Shown one piece after another: positions 35,044-46,552 of a stretch of 64,000 nucleotides of DNA (its first letter is position 1; each line of letters opens with the position of its first letter). The stretch spans positions 82,097,697 to 82,161,696 of the forward strand of contig OX638371.1 of NCBI GenBank assembly GCA_951812925.1. The letters run 5' to 3'. Origin of the DNA: Calliopum simillimum (Eukaryota > Arthropoda > Insecta > Diptera > Lauxaniidae). The notes beneath the pieces are model-generated. The model did no database searches. It was not told the origin of the DNA and worked only from the letters and a program-made list of their open reading frames with translations. The translations under genes and the position numbers were made by a program.

Positions 35044-36011
35044 CATATGGGCATTTCCATGGTGTCGGACGTGACAGTCGTACGTTTGTAACGTTAAGAA
35101 AATAACGAAAAGACTAAAAATTTACTATTGACTATAGACTATATGAGGCTATGAGCGCAATAGTGGCCTAACCCTCACTTCGTTAAAAAATCAAAAGCAA
35201 ATAAGTTGTGCTTTTATCGACTCAGGATATGTGGTTTTGCTTTATCTACGAAGTAAAGGTTAGGCCACCGTTGCGCTCATAGCCTCATATATGGTGTATA
35301 ATTTGGGCGGGGTCGATAGAACGGCCCCGAGACACATGCAAATATTCAGGCATACGCAGGTTACAAAAAAACAGAAGTGCTTTTTATATGCATCTATAAA
35401 AGGGACAAAATCTGCGAAATCAACAAGAGTTTTTTAATGCGTCTAATTTTATAATGACTAGGAATAATGTCACTTTAATTTGCCATTTGAATTATCTCAA
35501 AATTTTTTTATCTTTTTTAATCTAAATGATAGTTTCATACGCTACGTGACTGATACTACGTAACATATTTTTCCACTATATAAATTTTTTAATTGAAAAT
35601 CTTGCAAAAAACCAGGACTTCCCGCAGAAAGTGGCTTCACCTTATCTTGTTAAGTTGACGTGGGATCACCAATTCTTCGAAAGAATTTTATTTGTCCCAA
35701 TCCATTTCACATGTGTGCCGAATCTCATAAATGATACATTTTTTTTTAGGGGCGTGGCATCGCCCATTATTTGTCCCGGCGCTCTTTACACATTTATTAA
35801 ATCTCATTCATGTGCGTTAAGTATTTTCAGAGATATGATGAAGTGTTTTTTGTGGGCGCGTGATACCCCCATATTTCCCAGTACACATTTATTGGTCTTA
35901 GGGCTTTTTACATATATACCAAATCATACCCATGTACGTTAAATAGTTTCAGAGATATAATGATTTAAATTTTTGGCTAACGGTTTACTTTTCTGTGGAA
36001 ATACCCATATG
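35044..36011. mobile_element. TIR element, CATATGGGCATTTCCA terminus, copy 1
   Basis: CATATGGGCATTTCCATGG at 35044 and its near inverse CTGTGGAAATACCCATATG ending 36011 bound the element. Interior motifs GGGGCGTGGCATCGCCCATT, TTGTCCCGGCGCTCTTTACA and TTTTCAGAGATATGATGAAG recur in the second copy at 56515-57194. A separate foldback element (35140-35292) is inserted in it. Confidence 0.65.
35140..35292. mobile_element. Foldback MITE, 0.15 kb
   Basis: TATATGAGGCTATGAGCGCA with ATAGTGGCCTAACC is mirrored by GGTTAGGCCACCGTTGCGCT then CATAGCCTCATATA. The loop contains AAAAGCAAATAAGTTGTGC. The arms, about 45 bp, are over 90% identical by eye, so this is a recent insertion. Confidence 0.8.
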
Positions 36012-36221
36012 TACATACAAATGTACATGCATGTCAGATGTTCAGGACAATATGAATTCAGCATCACAACTACCAAGAACCATATACTGGCGAAATGCAG
36101 TCATGACAACATTGCTGTGGATAAAAAAATAAATAATCACAAAATTGTCGAAATATTACAAAACTTTTATCTTGGGAACTTTATAAGATATTTAACATCA
36201 AAAATAAAAAACAAATCAGTA

Positions 36222-37103
36222 GGGGAGATGTGTGTACCTTGGTCCGAGTGTACCTCGGTCCGAGTGCCGGTTACCACTCAACAGTTACACGTGTACGATA
36301 ATGTTCTTCTATGAAATTTTCCACTTATACTGGTGACTCATATAAATAGACTTCAGACCGTCAAGCTGTACGCGTGTATAAAAAGCGACGGAAAAAGTGT
36401 TTTTTGTGTGTAAAAATTTGTTTTTGGAGTAAGCTACGAAACGTTTTGTGAGGAACTTACTTGAAATATTTCAGTTTCACAACATCAGGAAGGAAGTTTA
36501 GTTATTGGTTTAAGCTTTTAGTGTGTTTTAGATGTATTTTCATTAATATATGTTATGGGTTTTGACAGTTTTTAAAACATGCTGTCTGTGTGTACCTTGG
36601 ACCTAGCTTATTGACCAACGAGCCTTTTTCGATGGGCAACCAGGAAACCATAATCGCCTCTCAATATAATATTATTATTATTATTTACGCGATTAATGTA
36701 TTTATTTGCAACCATTTTTGTTTAATTAATTGTTTTTTACTAAATGCACTTTTTTGTGTTATAATTTTTGTTTATGATTATTTTTTTTTTTTATTCAAAA
36801 AAATGTTACTTTTGTTTACATAATAAATGGTTCTTTCATAATTTATTACCAAAATACAATGTATTCTCTTTTATTTTTAATAGTCCAACGTACACTTGCA
36901 TGGTGTACCTTGGACCGTTTGAGATTGCAACGGAAAAAGTAATATTTCTACCCAATGGTAAGACATAGAAATATCATTGTCATGTCATTTGATGCTGCAA
37001 GCATTGTAGAAATATAACTTAATCAAAAAACTAACGAAACTTTTTTGGAAAATCCAGCACACTGAAAAAACTGAAAAGCGGACCAAGGTACACACATCTC
37101 CCC
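36222..37103. mobile_element. TA-bounded TIR element, terminus GGGGAGATGTGTGTACCTTG
   Basis: GGGGAGATGTGTGTACCTTG then GTCCG at 36222 has a perfect inverse ending at 37103 (CGGACCAAGGTACACACATC then TCCCC); TA lies on each side. Inside, the word TGTACCTTGGACC recurs at about 36593 and 36905, and TGTACCTCGGTCC at about 36249. There is no transposase ORF. A further GGTCCAAGGTACAA lies just outside at 37163. TA flanks suggest Tc1/mariner-type mobilisation. Confidence 0.8.
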
Positions 37104-37197
37104 TACATTAAGCAATGCGGAAACCCCTTTATATATGTTTATTGAATTAATGAGTTACTCTTTTCTGGTCCAAGGTACAATCTGACCAAAGTCTAAT

Positions 37198-37250
37198 ACA
37201 TGCCTCGAAAACTAATATATGCCTCGAAAACTAATATATGCCTCGAAACA
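37198..37250 (+). repeat. Short tandem repeat, three units
   Basis: Three consecutive copies of ATGCCTCGAAAACTAATAT (about 20 bp) with the last truncated at CGAAACACTC. Confidence 0.7.
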
Positions 37251-38423
37251 CTCATTTTATAGTGCATATAAATCGATTTTTTGACTGAAACATTTCAGTT
37301 GTACTTACATATATGCAAAAAGTAGTTGAATATATACACAAAATTCCAGGAAATTGAACATAGAATCAATCATAAAAAAACTCTATATATAGCAGAAACA
37401 AGGGAACAAATAAAAAAAAAAAAAATGGTTACATTAAGGATATTGCACTTCAAATTTATTATCTAAATGTCTATTTAAAAGAAAAGACAAATAAGGACAT
37501 GCGCTTATATGCAAAATATAATCAAAAAGCCTACAAAAGCAGACAAGCCTAAAAAACTTAAAGTATAAAATTTTTTCCAATATTTATAAAGAAACGCAAC
37601 GTAAACAAAAATGAAGAACAGAACACCACAACACATTTAAAACAGTATTTACAATGTAACCATTCAGAATCAGAGCAACCCCAAACTTACACCCCCTCTG
37701 CCTTACTGGTTCTCTCCCATCATTGTATAGAACGCGTCATTAAAAAGAGTAACGAGGCAACGCCAGACAAGTGGCGAGATGAAATTGCTGACGCTGACGA
37801 CAACAACGACTATGATGGCGACGTAACACAGGCAGACAGACGATGGTCGGCTGTCTTACAGCCTACTATGAATGAATGAATGGTTTAACGTTAACCAAAG
37901 TAACTCTCATCCTCTATGAAAAAAAGGCACACATGCATATGCAAACTGTAACAATAAAAAAAAAATAGACAAACCCCGCAGATCTACATGATATTTTGTC
38001 TGGTTATCAACCCTACCATCCAACATACAAATAATAAATGTATTTCATATCAGTGTTGAGGTTGTCAAAACATTTAAATTAAGCGCAAGGTATTTCGAAA
38101 AAACTAAGGTAAACTTAAAAAATTATGCTTGCAGACTAATCCATATGAATGATATACATGTATGCAAATTCAAAGCATAAAGACTATGAAAAATTAATTC
38201 AAAAGTGTGCACTTTTCAAAACACATTTGATTCTTTTATTTAAATTTGAATAGCTTTTTGTGCTTAACGCGGTAAATTATAAAACTTAATCATATTTACG
38301 TAACATGAACTAAAATCTAAGAGTTTAAGAGTAGAAATCCAACAACAATCAACATTTCAAAGAGTATTTTCATTAATATGTACATTGGGGTGGCCGTTAA
38401 ATGGTTTTAATCGAAGATAATAG

Positions 38424-38694
38424 TTGAGGAATGGCCTTACCAAAGGGCCTAAGTACCATTATTAGGTAAATGTAATGTCATACATATTAAGTGCCATAAT
38501 AATCGGTTATTTGACTGGTATCATTTTTTCAACATAATGCCATCAATTCCACACCATCAGGTAAATTTTTCGTGAAAACAGAAAATAATTTTAATCATTT
38601 CAAACAAAGTTTACCAGATTCATATTATGACACTAGTTTTGCCTCATACTGGTACTTAGGCCCCTTAGTACGGCCACTCCTCAAGTGTATTACT
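38424..38694. mobile_element. Foldback element, terminus TTGAGGAATGGCC
   Basis: TTGAGGAATGGCCTTACCAA with GGGCCTAAGTACC is mirrored by GGTACTTAGGCCCCTTAGTA then CGGCCACTCCTCAA. The interior (CACCATCAGGTAAATTTTTC, TGAAAACAGAAAATAATTTT) is related to the element at 40684-41069. It lies 0.9 kb downstream, in the sense of transcription, of the orb2 microexon. Confidence 0.8.
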
Positions 38695-39573
38695 TACTTG
38701 AGTTTCTGATATAAAAAAGATTTTGTTTATTGAAAGTTCAGCCGGTTTTTAGATTTTTAATCTTAACTAAGCTTTAGTCGTAAAATATAAGCAAAGCATT
38801 ATTTAGTCCAATATCTTAAGACCAATTAGAATTTACCAATAACGATTTTGATTCTATATTTTGTGTTTAATTACACAGTGCAACATAAAAATCTGAATTG
38901 GGTTTTGTAGACCAGATTCTATTAGAGATTATATTTCAAATAAAAATCTTTTTGTTTTAATTCAATAATTTTTTTTAAATCTGGCAAGGAGTGGCACCTC
39001 CTATACAAGCAAAATTTTCAACACCCTTATTAGTTATATAAATCGATTCGTCCAATTTCCTCCAGTATTTTAAATTTAAAAGTATGGTAGTATTTTTCTA
39101 ACTTTCTTATATTTTTATAAATCACAAGACAAAACAAGACATTCTTCTTTAAAATTACCTCTTCTAACTGTCGGCATTTGTATTTAGGTATTTGATATTT
39201 TTTACGACTTTACGAGTTTTCGAGAGATTTACACGTTCTGTGGAATAAATACCCTTAGTATATTTCTTTGGTGATATTTTGTTCGACCTTATAATTTTTA
39301 AATTCTTTAAATAAGGTTTTTCAGGCTATAGTTCAATTTTCTTTTATATTACAAATAAAACTTTTTGTTCAAATGCATACTTTCCAAATTAAACAGCAGA
39401 AACAAAAAAAAATCACTTTTATAGAATCAAAACCTCTACAAAATATTTCATTATCAGAAACTCATTCAGTATCGTTTCTAGTTACATTTAACTTATTAAT
39501 TTGAATGTGCTGGCCTTCTAGTCTTTGCTTAGCGTACTTATTTCTTTACTAATTGTTAATGTTGTGAACTTAC

Positions 39574-39632
39574 CTTTTACGATTAAAGAAGTTGCCTTGC
39601 AGAAAATTATTTCTCGTATTTGCGTCTTCGGG
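39574..39632 (-). CDS. orb2: Orb2, exon 3 (59-nt microexon)
   Basis: Acceptor TTCAACAG and donor GTAAGTTC enclose PEDANTRNNFLQGNFFNRK plus two bases of the next Ser codon. The preceding exon ends in phase 0 and the following one begins with one base, so only inclusion of this exon keeps the frame. The NNF(L/M)Q...FFNRKS motif matches what I recall of the Drosophila Orb2B N-terminal region. Introns of 13.5 and 6.9 kb flank it. Confidence 0.92.
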
Positions 39633-39864
39633 CTGTTGAAAGAAATAAATAAAAATAAATAAATAAAAAACTGAAATATTTATTATATTTTTATAAAACG
39701 CTTTAAATACGCTTCCGACCTAAATTAACGCAACAGAAAACAGTTTTGCTAATTTTCAAAGATTATTCACACATTTTGCTAACCACTCTGCAATAAATCT
39801 CGTAAATTCATTAACGATATCAAAAGCATGTTATTTTATACAATTAAAAAAAAAATGTTCAATA

Positions 39865-40500
39865 ACACAGTCCCGCGTTTTTGAAAAAGTTAAAAAAGTA
39901 TGAAATGAGAGTAAGTGATTTTTATAGATTTTTGATCTTTGAATCCGAATTTGACCTCCGATTTGCTCCATCACGTCTGAGATCCGAGTTATCCTTGATT
40001 TAAAGTGCAAGAATCGCTATTTTCAGACATATGGCGTACATCTTGAAAGTAGTCTAGTTCACTATTGACTGCGGCATTGAAAAGTCCTGAGCTTCTTCTT
40101 TAAAGCGTATTTTTAACTTTTTCAATGAAATCATTAGTTTTCGAGATACCATCGTTTGAAGTAAAAGTATAGCTAATCCCTGTAAAGGACCATATTTAAT
40201 TTGTATACCATTACTTCAATGGGTGATATCTAAAAAACTAATGATCCAATTTGAAAAGTTAAAATTACACTTTAAAGAAGAAGCTCAAGGCTATCTAAAG
40301 CCGCTGTCAAAAGTGAACTAGACTACTTTCAGGATGTACGCCATATGTTTGAGAAGAGCGTTTTCTGCACTTTAAATCCAGGATAACTCGGATTTCAGAC
40401 GTGACGGAGCAAATCGAAGGTAATATTTGGATTCAGCGAGCAACAATCTATAAAAATCACCTACTCTGATCTCGTACTTTTTTTCATCGCAGGACTGTGT
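39865..40500. repeat. Palindromic (foldback) element, 0.64 kb
   Basis: ACACAGTCCCGCG at 39865 and CGCAGGACTGTGT ending 40500 are the ends. The arms carry GATTTTTATAGATT, CACGTCTGAGATCCGAGTTA and AGACATATGGCGTACATC, repeated inverted on the right side. Centre near 40182. A single arm of the family is at 6180-6470. Confidence 0.9.
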
Positions 40501-40683
40501 AATCATTTCTTTTAAAGTTATGTTTTAAATTTTTTGCATGACAGTATCACAAAGAGATGAGAAATATGAAGTGGAAAACTGAATTACGTCATATATTTGA
40601 AAAGAAAATCTAAGAAATATAGTTTTTTTCATAATAAGCAGTTCATGGTTTTATCAGAAAAAAATCAACAATCAATCGATCGG

Positions 40684-41069
40684 CTTAATGAGAAAAGGTG
40701 CTAAGTTCATTTTATGCTAAAGGTAATGTCATAAAAATAATTGGCTGGCATGAATAAAATTGGGTTCTGTTTTCATGAAAAATTTACTTGATGGTTTAGA
40801 ATTGATGACATTTAGTTGAAAAAAACATATTTATCACATAACCGATTATTATGCTAATATTCTGGCTTATAATAGAATCCATCGTAGATACGAATTTCGT
40901 AAAAACTACGAAAGTGCTATTATTGAATTCGAATTGCTATGACGTAATTCAAAATTCGTAGATTGGGATCACTGAAACTCTACGAATTTCGTGGATTCAG
41001 TGATAGGCCTGAATATGTATAACATTACTTTTGCCATAAAATGGACTTAGCACCTTTTCTCGTTAAGCC
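40684..41069. mobile_element. TIR element, terminus GGCTTAATGAGAAAAGGTGC
   Basis: GGCTTAATGAGAAAAGGTGC TAAGT on the left is matched by ACTTAGCACCTTTTCTCGTT AAGCC on the right. The left interior is related to 38424-38694 (ATGAAAAATTTACTTGATGG). The right interior holds a small separate palindrome around ACGAATTTCGTAGA-like words (40885-41000), probably a nested insertion. Confidence 0.7.
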
Positions 41070-41191
41070 GCCGAACTGCCGCTTGTGTGTCAAAAAATTT
41101 TTTCTAACAAGTATGTACTTCGTTTCTTTCAGTGAAGTAAATTGGAAATTGAAATTTTTGATCATAAAACACTGATCTGGGCCTTCGACAT

Positions 41192-41772
41192 CTATATATG
41201 AGGAGCAGTCGAACAAAAAGTAACATATTTCCATGTTTCCCTTTTTTTTAGAAATCACTAAAATGTGTTTAAAAACGGAAGCATATTTTTTTAAAAACTA
41301 TGTTTATGCATAAATACACATTAAGATAGCTGCCTAACAATCACTTTTTTGCACATTTGAAAACTTTCATATTAATGAAGATAACTAAGTTTGAAATTTG
41401 GAAATGTTACCTTTTGCCAGGAAATGTTGGAAATGTTACTTTTTGATAACCAGTAATTCGAAATATTACCTTTTGAGAGCAATAAAAGTAACTTACAATG
41501 TTTGACGACGACTACGATTGGTGATTGGTATTGCATAGGTACATACATAGGTAAATGTAATTTTTCATCAAAACTACAAAAAAAATTTTAGTGGAGTGGA
41601 AATGTTACTTTTTGTTCGGAAACCGGGGAAAAACTTGGTTTTTCTTGGGAATTGTTATTCTTTGAACCACCAAATTCAACTGGAATGTGTAGTACATAGA
41701 TTCACATACGAATCTTCAAAAAAAAAAAAAAAAAATTGGAAATGTTACCTTTTGTTCGACTACTCATATATA
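41192..41772. mobile_element. Foldback element with AAATGTTACCTTTTG repeats
   Basis: The left end TATATATGAGGAGCAGTCGA then ACAAAAAGTAACAT is mirrored at the right by GGAAATGTTACCTTTTGTTC then GACTACTCATATATA. The word GGAAATGTTACTTTTTG recurs at least five times inside (41400-41480, 41598, 41738). Confidence 0.75.
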
Positions 41773-42568
41773 AAAATAAAGTGTGCGTGTGTTTGTCGCC
41801 TTATAACTTTGAAACCGCTTAACCGATCGTTAACATTTTCGCACTATGTATTTGTTTTGTACTGCAGGTAGTTTATAGCTATGCTGAAGGGGGATCGTGT
41901 GAGGGAAAGCTGTAGCCCCCATACGAAAAAACATTTAAAATGCTATATTTATGCCGGTATTGCAGATTTTGTTATAAAACTTGGTACGTGGATACATGTT
42001 TTTACTGCCAATCAAAGTGCAAAAAGTGGAGTGGATTGAGCAGGGGGGTGTTGCATCTGTCACACAAAAAAATGACTTTAAATGCTATAACTCTGGAGGA
42101 AAAGCAGCTTTTGCTATAAAACTTGGTACACAAATATAAACAGTGTCAACCATTAGCCTTGCAAAAAATCGCAGGGATCGCTCATGAGGTTGTTGCGCAC
42201 GCTATAGGAAAAAAAATTGTTTAAATGACAAATCCCTGCTCCTATAGCAGCTTTCGTTCAAATCGAACTCATCGCGCCACCTATTGAAAAAGGCCAAAAC
42301 AACGTTTGCCCTTTGCGAATCGAAGAAAGTCTTAAAACTGAGAATATTTTGATCTTTAAGGAAGGTTTTGGCCAGCATTGCATAAAATAAAATAGGTATT
42401 GAGTAACACTAGTCAAAATCTAAAATATTTTGAGTTTTAAAACGTTTTTTGCTTAGCCTTTGAAAAAATAAAAAACATTGCTACGTCTTTTTGGATTTCA
42501 GGTGACAATATGTATCATTTTACATTCGAAAGGTCGATTCTTAATTTTGAGTTATAAGGAGAACACAA

Positions 42569-44378
42569 AACACGCCTGTCCTGTGGGTGATTTGAATAAA
42601 TTTTTCGAGTACCCCATTTTTTTTTACGGAATTCTGTTAAACATCGTATTTCAACATGTTTTCAATAAAAAATTTCAAAATCCTTAGAGCACTTCGGAAA
42701 TGATCGGCTAACGAACGATTTCCAAGTTGCCTTAGCCGAAGCAAAGAAGGATAATTTTGAAAAATAGTTCCAAATGAATATTTTTTTTCCGGAATTGTAT
42801 TCACTAATGTATACAAAATAACGTGTGAAAAGTACATTGCAAAATCGTATGCCCAAAAAAAGTTATTCAAGGTCAAAAGTTGCGAAAATTATTTTTTTTT
42901 TCAATTATTTCGCTTACGGCTGCAAATACGAAAAAATAGTGGTCGACAGTTATTTACTGAGTTAACAGTTGTTCAGCTTTAATGATTTACTACGAAAAAA
43001 TCTCACAATTTTTTTTTTCTATGACTTATGCTTTAGGAGGTATGTCAATTTTAAAAGTTTTAAAAATTCGCAATTTTTCTACGTTGTACTTTTTAAATTG
43101 AGATAACTCTCGAACGACTAATCGCACAAAAAAAGTTCATATACACTTGTTTGTAGATTATATTTCCTACAAGCCACTCCCAGCTCTTTTTTTCGTAGGA
43201 CCTATGGCTTAGGAGATATTTTTCACAAACTGTTCAAATTTTTAAAAACTAGTTTTTAAGGAAATCTCTGGAGCTGTTTTCGCTTGATAAAAAGTAACGG
43301 GATCTATTTCATTAACATTTACATGATCTACAAATTATATTTGATACATACATACGAAATAATTAACGATAAATTTTTTTACTTGAAAAAAAAAAAAAAA
43401 AAAATGGCGAATTTTGTGTGAATTCTTTAAATTTTGAATAAAAAATATTTTTGAAAGAGTATGATGAATTTTGGACTAGTTTTCATGAATTTTTTATTAG
43501 ATTTGAAGACGTGAATGTTCGAAATTTTTTAGTTTTTTGCAATTTCTTTTTTTTTAAGTAAAAAAAATTTAACTATAATTATTTCGTATATATTTATGTA
43601 TCAAATATTATTTGTAGATCATGTAAATGTTAATAAAATAGATCCTGTTACTTTTTATCAAGCGAAAACAGCTCCAGAGATTTCTTTAAAAACTAGTTTT
43701 TCAAAATATGAACAGTTTGTGAAAAATATCTCCTAAACCATAGGTCCTACGAAAAAAAGAGCTGGAAGTGGCTTGTAGGAAATATAATTTTCTACAAACA
43801 AGTGTATATTAACTTTTTTTGTGCGATTAGTCGTTCGAGAGTTATTTCAATTTAAAAAGTACAACATATAAAAATTGCGAATTTTTAAAACTTTTAAAAT
43901 TGACATACCTCCTAAAGCATAAGTAATAGAAAAAAAATTTGTGAGATTTCTTCGTAGTAAATCATTAAAGCTAAACAACTGTTAACTCAGTAAATAACTG
44001 TCGACCACTATTTTTTCGTATTTGCAGCCGTAAGCGAAATAATTGAAAAAAAAATAATTTTCGAAACTTTTGACCTTGAATAACTTTTTTTGGGCTTACG
44101 ACTTTGCAATATATTTTTCACACGATATTTTGTATGCATTAGTGAATATAATTCCGGAAAAAAAAAAATTCGTTTGGAACTATTTTTCAAAATTATCCTT
44201 ATTTGCTTCGGCTAAGGCAACTTGGAAATCGTTCGTTAGCCGATCATTTCCGAAGTGCTCTAAGGATTTTGAAATTTTTTATTGAAAACATGTTGAAATA
44301 CGATGTTTAACAGAATTCCGTAAAAAAAAATGGGGTACTCGAAAAATTTATTCAAATCATCCACAGGACAGGCGTGCA
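42569..44378. repeat. Palindrome, 1.8 kb
   Basis: Left-arm words CACGCCTGTCCTGTGGGTGA, CGAAGTGC/ATGATCGGCTAACGAACG and AACTCTCGAACGACTAATCG return inverted at 43800-44378. The two arms encode the same string (SLADHFRSALRILKF-type frames) on opposite strands. Centre about 43473, with ATGATCTACAAATTATATTT and its inverse on each side. Arms are about 880 bp and over 90% alike by eye. Confidence 0.92.
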
Positions 44379-44477
44379 AAATCAAGTTTTTGAGAAAACT
44401 AGATATTTCACAGTAAAACGAAATGACAAAATGCCAAAGCCTAAAAACAAATAAAGCGGCACATGTATTTATGTTCG

Positions 44478-45946
44478 TATGAATGGGTTTTTTTTTTTTT
44501 AAGTGGAATAAGTCCATTTTTTCACAAACTGATATATTTAAGGGTTTGCGTTAAACTGGCGTCAAATGTATACCACTGTGAATTTATCAAATTTTGTTAT
44601 GCTGTAAAAATTTTAACAAGTGTGATGGAAAAAAGTCGAGTTCTTTTGCTCTGAATTGACTTATTCCACTTTCATTAATAACAAATTCCAAAGTTTGTTA
44701 TACTTTTGTATGACTTATTCAGTCACAAAATATTCTGTAAGTAAAGGCAAAAGGAAATTCAAATTTTTCTATGTTGCTAAATTTTTTTCAATTCCTTGAG
44801 ACTTTTTCGATGTTTTTCAATAATATCAGGCCCTCTTCGATTTTTTCGAAGTTTTCGGTAATTTATGATTCTTGCCGAATTTTTAAATATTTTTCGAAAC
44901 TTTTCGATTAATTCCAATTTCTGCACTCTTTCGATATTTTTAGATAATTTCAGAATCTAACCGATTATTACAGCGTTTTTCGATGATTCCTTACTTTTTC
45001 GAGTGATTTCGATACTTAACACAGTCACTGCCAGACCATCTTCTGTATAGTTTTCCCAGGTGCCAGCAAAGTGTTTTTTAATATGATATGGCTATTGATT
45101 TCAATAGCCACAAGCCTGAATGAAACTGTACTGGCTATTGATATCAATAGCCATGGCAGTAAATGTGTTAATGATTAATTCAGATTCCCATAGGCTTTTT
45201 TGATGTTTTATGATTCGGAAAAAATCGGTTGGAGTCAGAAATTATCGAAAAACACTGAAATAATTGGCTGGATCCTGAAATTACCGAAAAGAGTGTAGAA
45301 ATCCGAATCAATCGAGAAGTTTCGAAAAATATCGAAAATTTGGCAAGAATCATAAATTATGGAAAGATATCCGAAAACTCTGAAAAAATCGACAATGGCC
45401 TTATATTATCAAAAAACATCGAAAAAGTGTACAGGAATCGAAAAAAATAAGCAATAAGTTTTAAATTTCTTTTGCCTTTATTTACAGAATATTTTGTGAC
45501 TGAAAATGGAATAAATCATACGAAAGAATAACAAATTTTTCAAGTTGTTATAAACGAAAGCGGAATAAGTCAGTTCAGACCAAAAAACTCGACTATTTTC
45601 TATTTGTAAAAACTTTTACGGCATAACAAATTTTGATAAATTTGTAGTGGTAAACACGTTTCACCAGTTTAATAACGCTAACCAATATTTTTAAATTGAT
45701 TTAAAAGCAAAACCTTCTATATAGCAGTAGTTGAAAAAATGGACTCGACTTCCACTTTCAAAAAAAGCATTTTTGTAACGTTAATCATGAAAAATTCTTT
45801 TGAGTAATTAATATAGAAATCATGGTCTAATGAGTCTGTAATTTTAAATATAAAAAGGGGACATTTATATAGGTAGCTAACTATAACTACCATTAACTCA
45901 AATTTTCCGAAATTGGACTTGTTCCACTTTCAAATAAACCCACTCA
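44478..45946. repeat. Palindrome, 1.5 kb, with TGGAATAAGTC and ATTTTTCGA repeats
   Basis: ATGGGTTTTTTTTTTTTTTA followed by AGTGGAATAAGTCCA is mirrored by TGGACTTGTTCCACTTTCA then AATAAACCCA. The arms contain many short variants of TTTTCGA-T-TTTT (left) and AATCGAAAAA (right). TATGGCTATTGATTTCAATA and ATTGATATCAATAGCCAT lie near the centre. Arms are more diverged (about 75-80% by eye) than in the neighbouring 1.8-kb palindrome. Confidence 0.85.
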
Positions 45947-46552
45947 TATCTTAAAAAACTGAATTATATCTACAAAAACGCGAAATTTAAGAGACAGGTG
46001 AAAAGTTCAACATCTCTATTGAACATACACATGTGTATAAATGTATATTATTTCAATTGATAATTGAATTCAATTAATAATTGATGTGTTAGACAACAAA
46101 AAGAAAAATTGCCATTTTGAAATCATTCACCACTTGCTCGATTTATAAGTATTTAACAAAAACATTCGTTTGCCAAATATTATCACACCTTTACCAATTT
46201 GATCTTTATCAAACAAAAGTATCAATGTGAAACGAATAAAAACTCTTCACATGAATGGCTTGTGAAATCCAATGTATTATCAACAATGACTCACAATAAC
46301 AAAAAAAGATTGATAAAAACTTCAAAAAGAACAAAAACTGAACTTTCTTTGTGAAGGAAGTAAATTAAGCTAAATTGCTGGCTGACTGCTCGAAAGATTT
46401 CGTATAATAATAACGCGAGTTGGATTTTTTTTTTTTCGGCGTCCTGCTCGCCAAAGCAACGAAAATAATAACATATATTTTATGTGATTCTTTGCAAATA
46501 AAAATAAACAAAAACAAACCAAGCCACAAAAATTTCTAACATTGCAACTTAC

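Larger units (their letters stand above)
26024..39573 (-). other. orb2: orb2 intron 3 (13.5 kb), rich in inverted-repeat elements
   Basis: Donor GTAAGT from 39573, acceptor TTCTGCAG at 26024. It contains the hAT-like and GGGCGTT elements, the 2.1-kb palindrome with mariner, the TA-bounded element at 36.2-37.1 kb and others listed separately. Remaining stretches (30900-34380, 37260-38400 and 38700-39570) are AT-rich with no coding exon I can support. I looked for a short-isoform first exon like that of Drosophila Orb2A and did not find it. A GC-richer patch at 37680-37880 and another at 32130-32460 could hold an alternative promoter, but nothing proves it. Confidence 0.85.
39633..46552 (-). 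other. orb2: orb2 intron 2 (6.9 kb), largely inverted repeats
   Basis: From donor GTAAGTTG at 46552 to acceptor TTCAACAG at 39633. Five foldback elements (39865, 40684, 41192, 42569 and 44478) cover most of it. The stretch 41775-42565 carries CGCCTTATAACTTTGAAACC and AATGCTATAACTCTGGAGG, words typical of dispersed fly repeats. Region 45950-46550 is AT-rich with nothing recognised. Confidence 0.85.

Noticed and set aside
26100..39573. Search for a short Orb2A-type first exon
   Set aside because: No minus-strand ATG followed by a matching N-terminus was found by eye; absence is not proof.
42637..44285. Two ORFs of similar sequence on opposite strands (42637-42876 minus and 44070-44285 plus)
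   Set aside because: They are mirror images within the arms of the 1.8-kb palindrome and have no protein-like composition.
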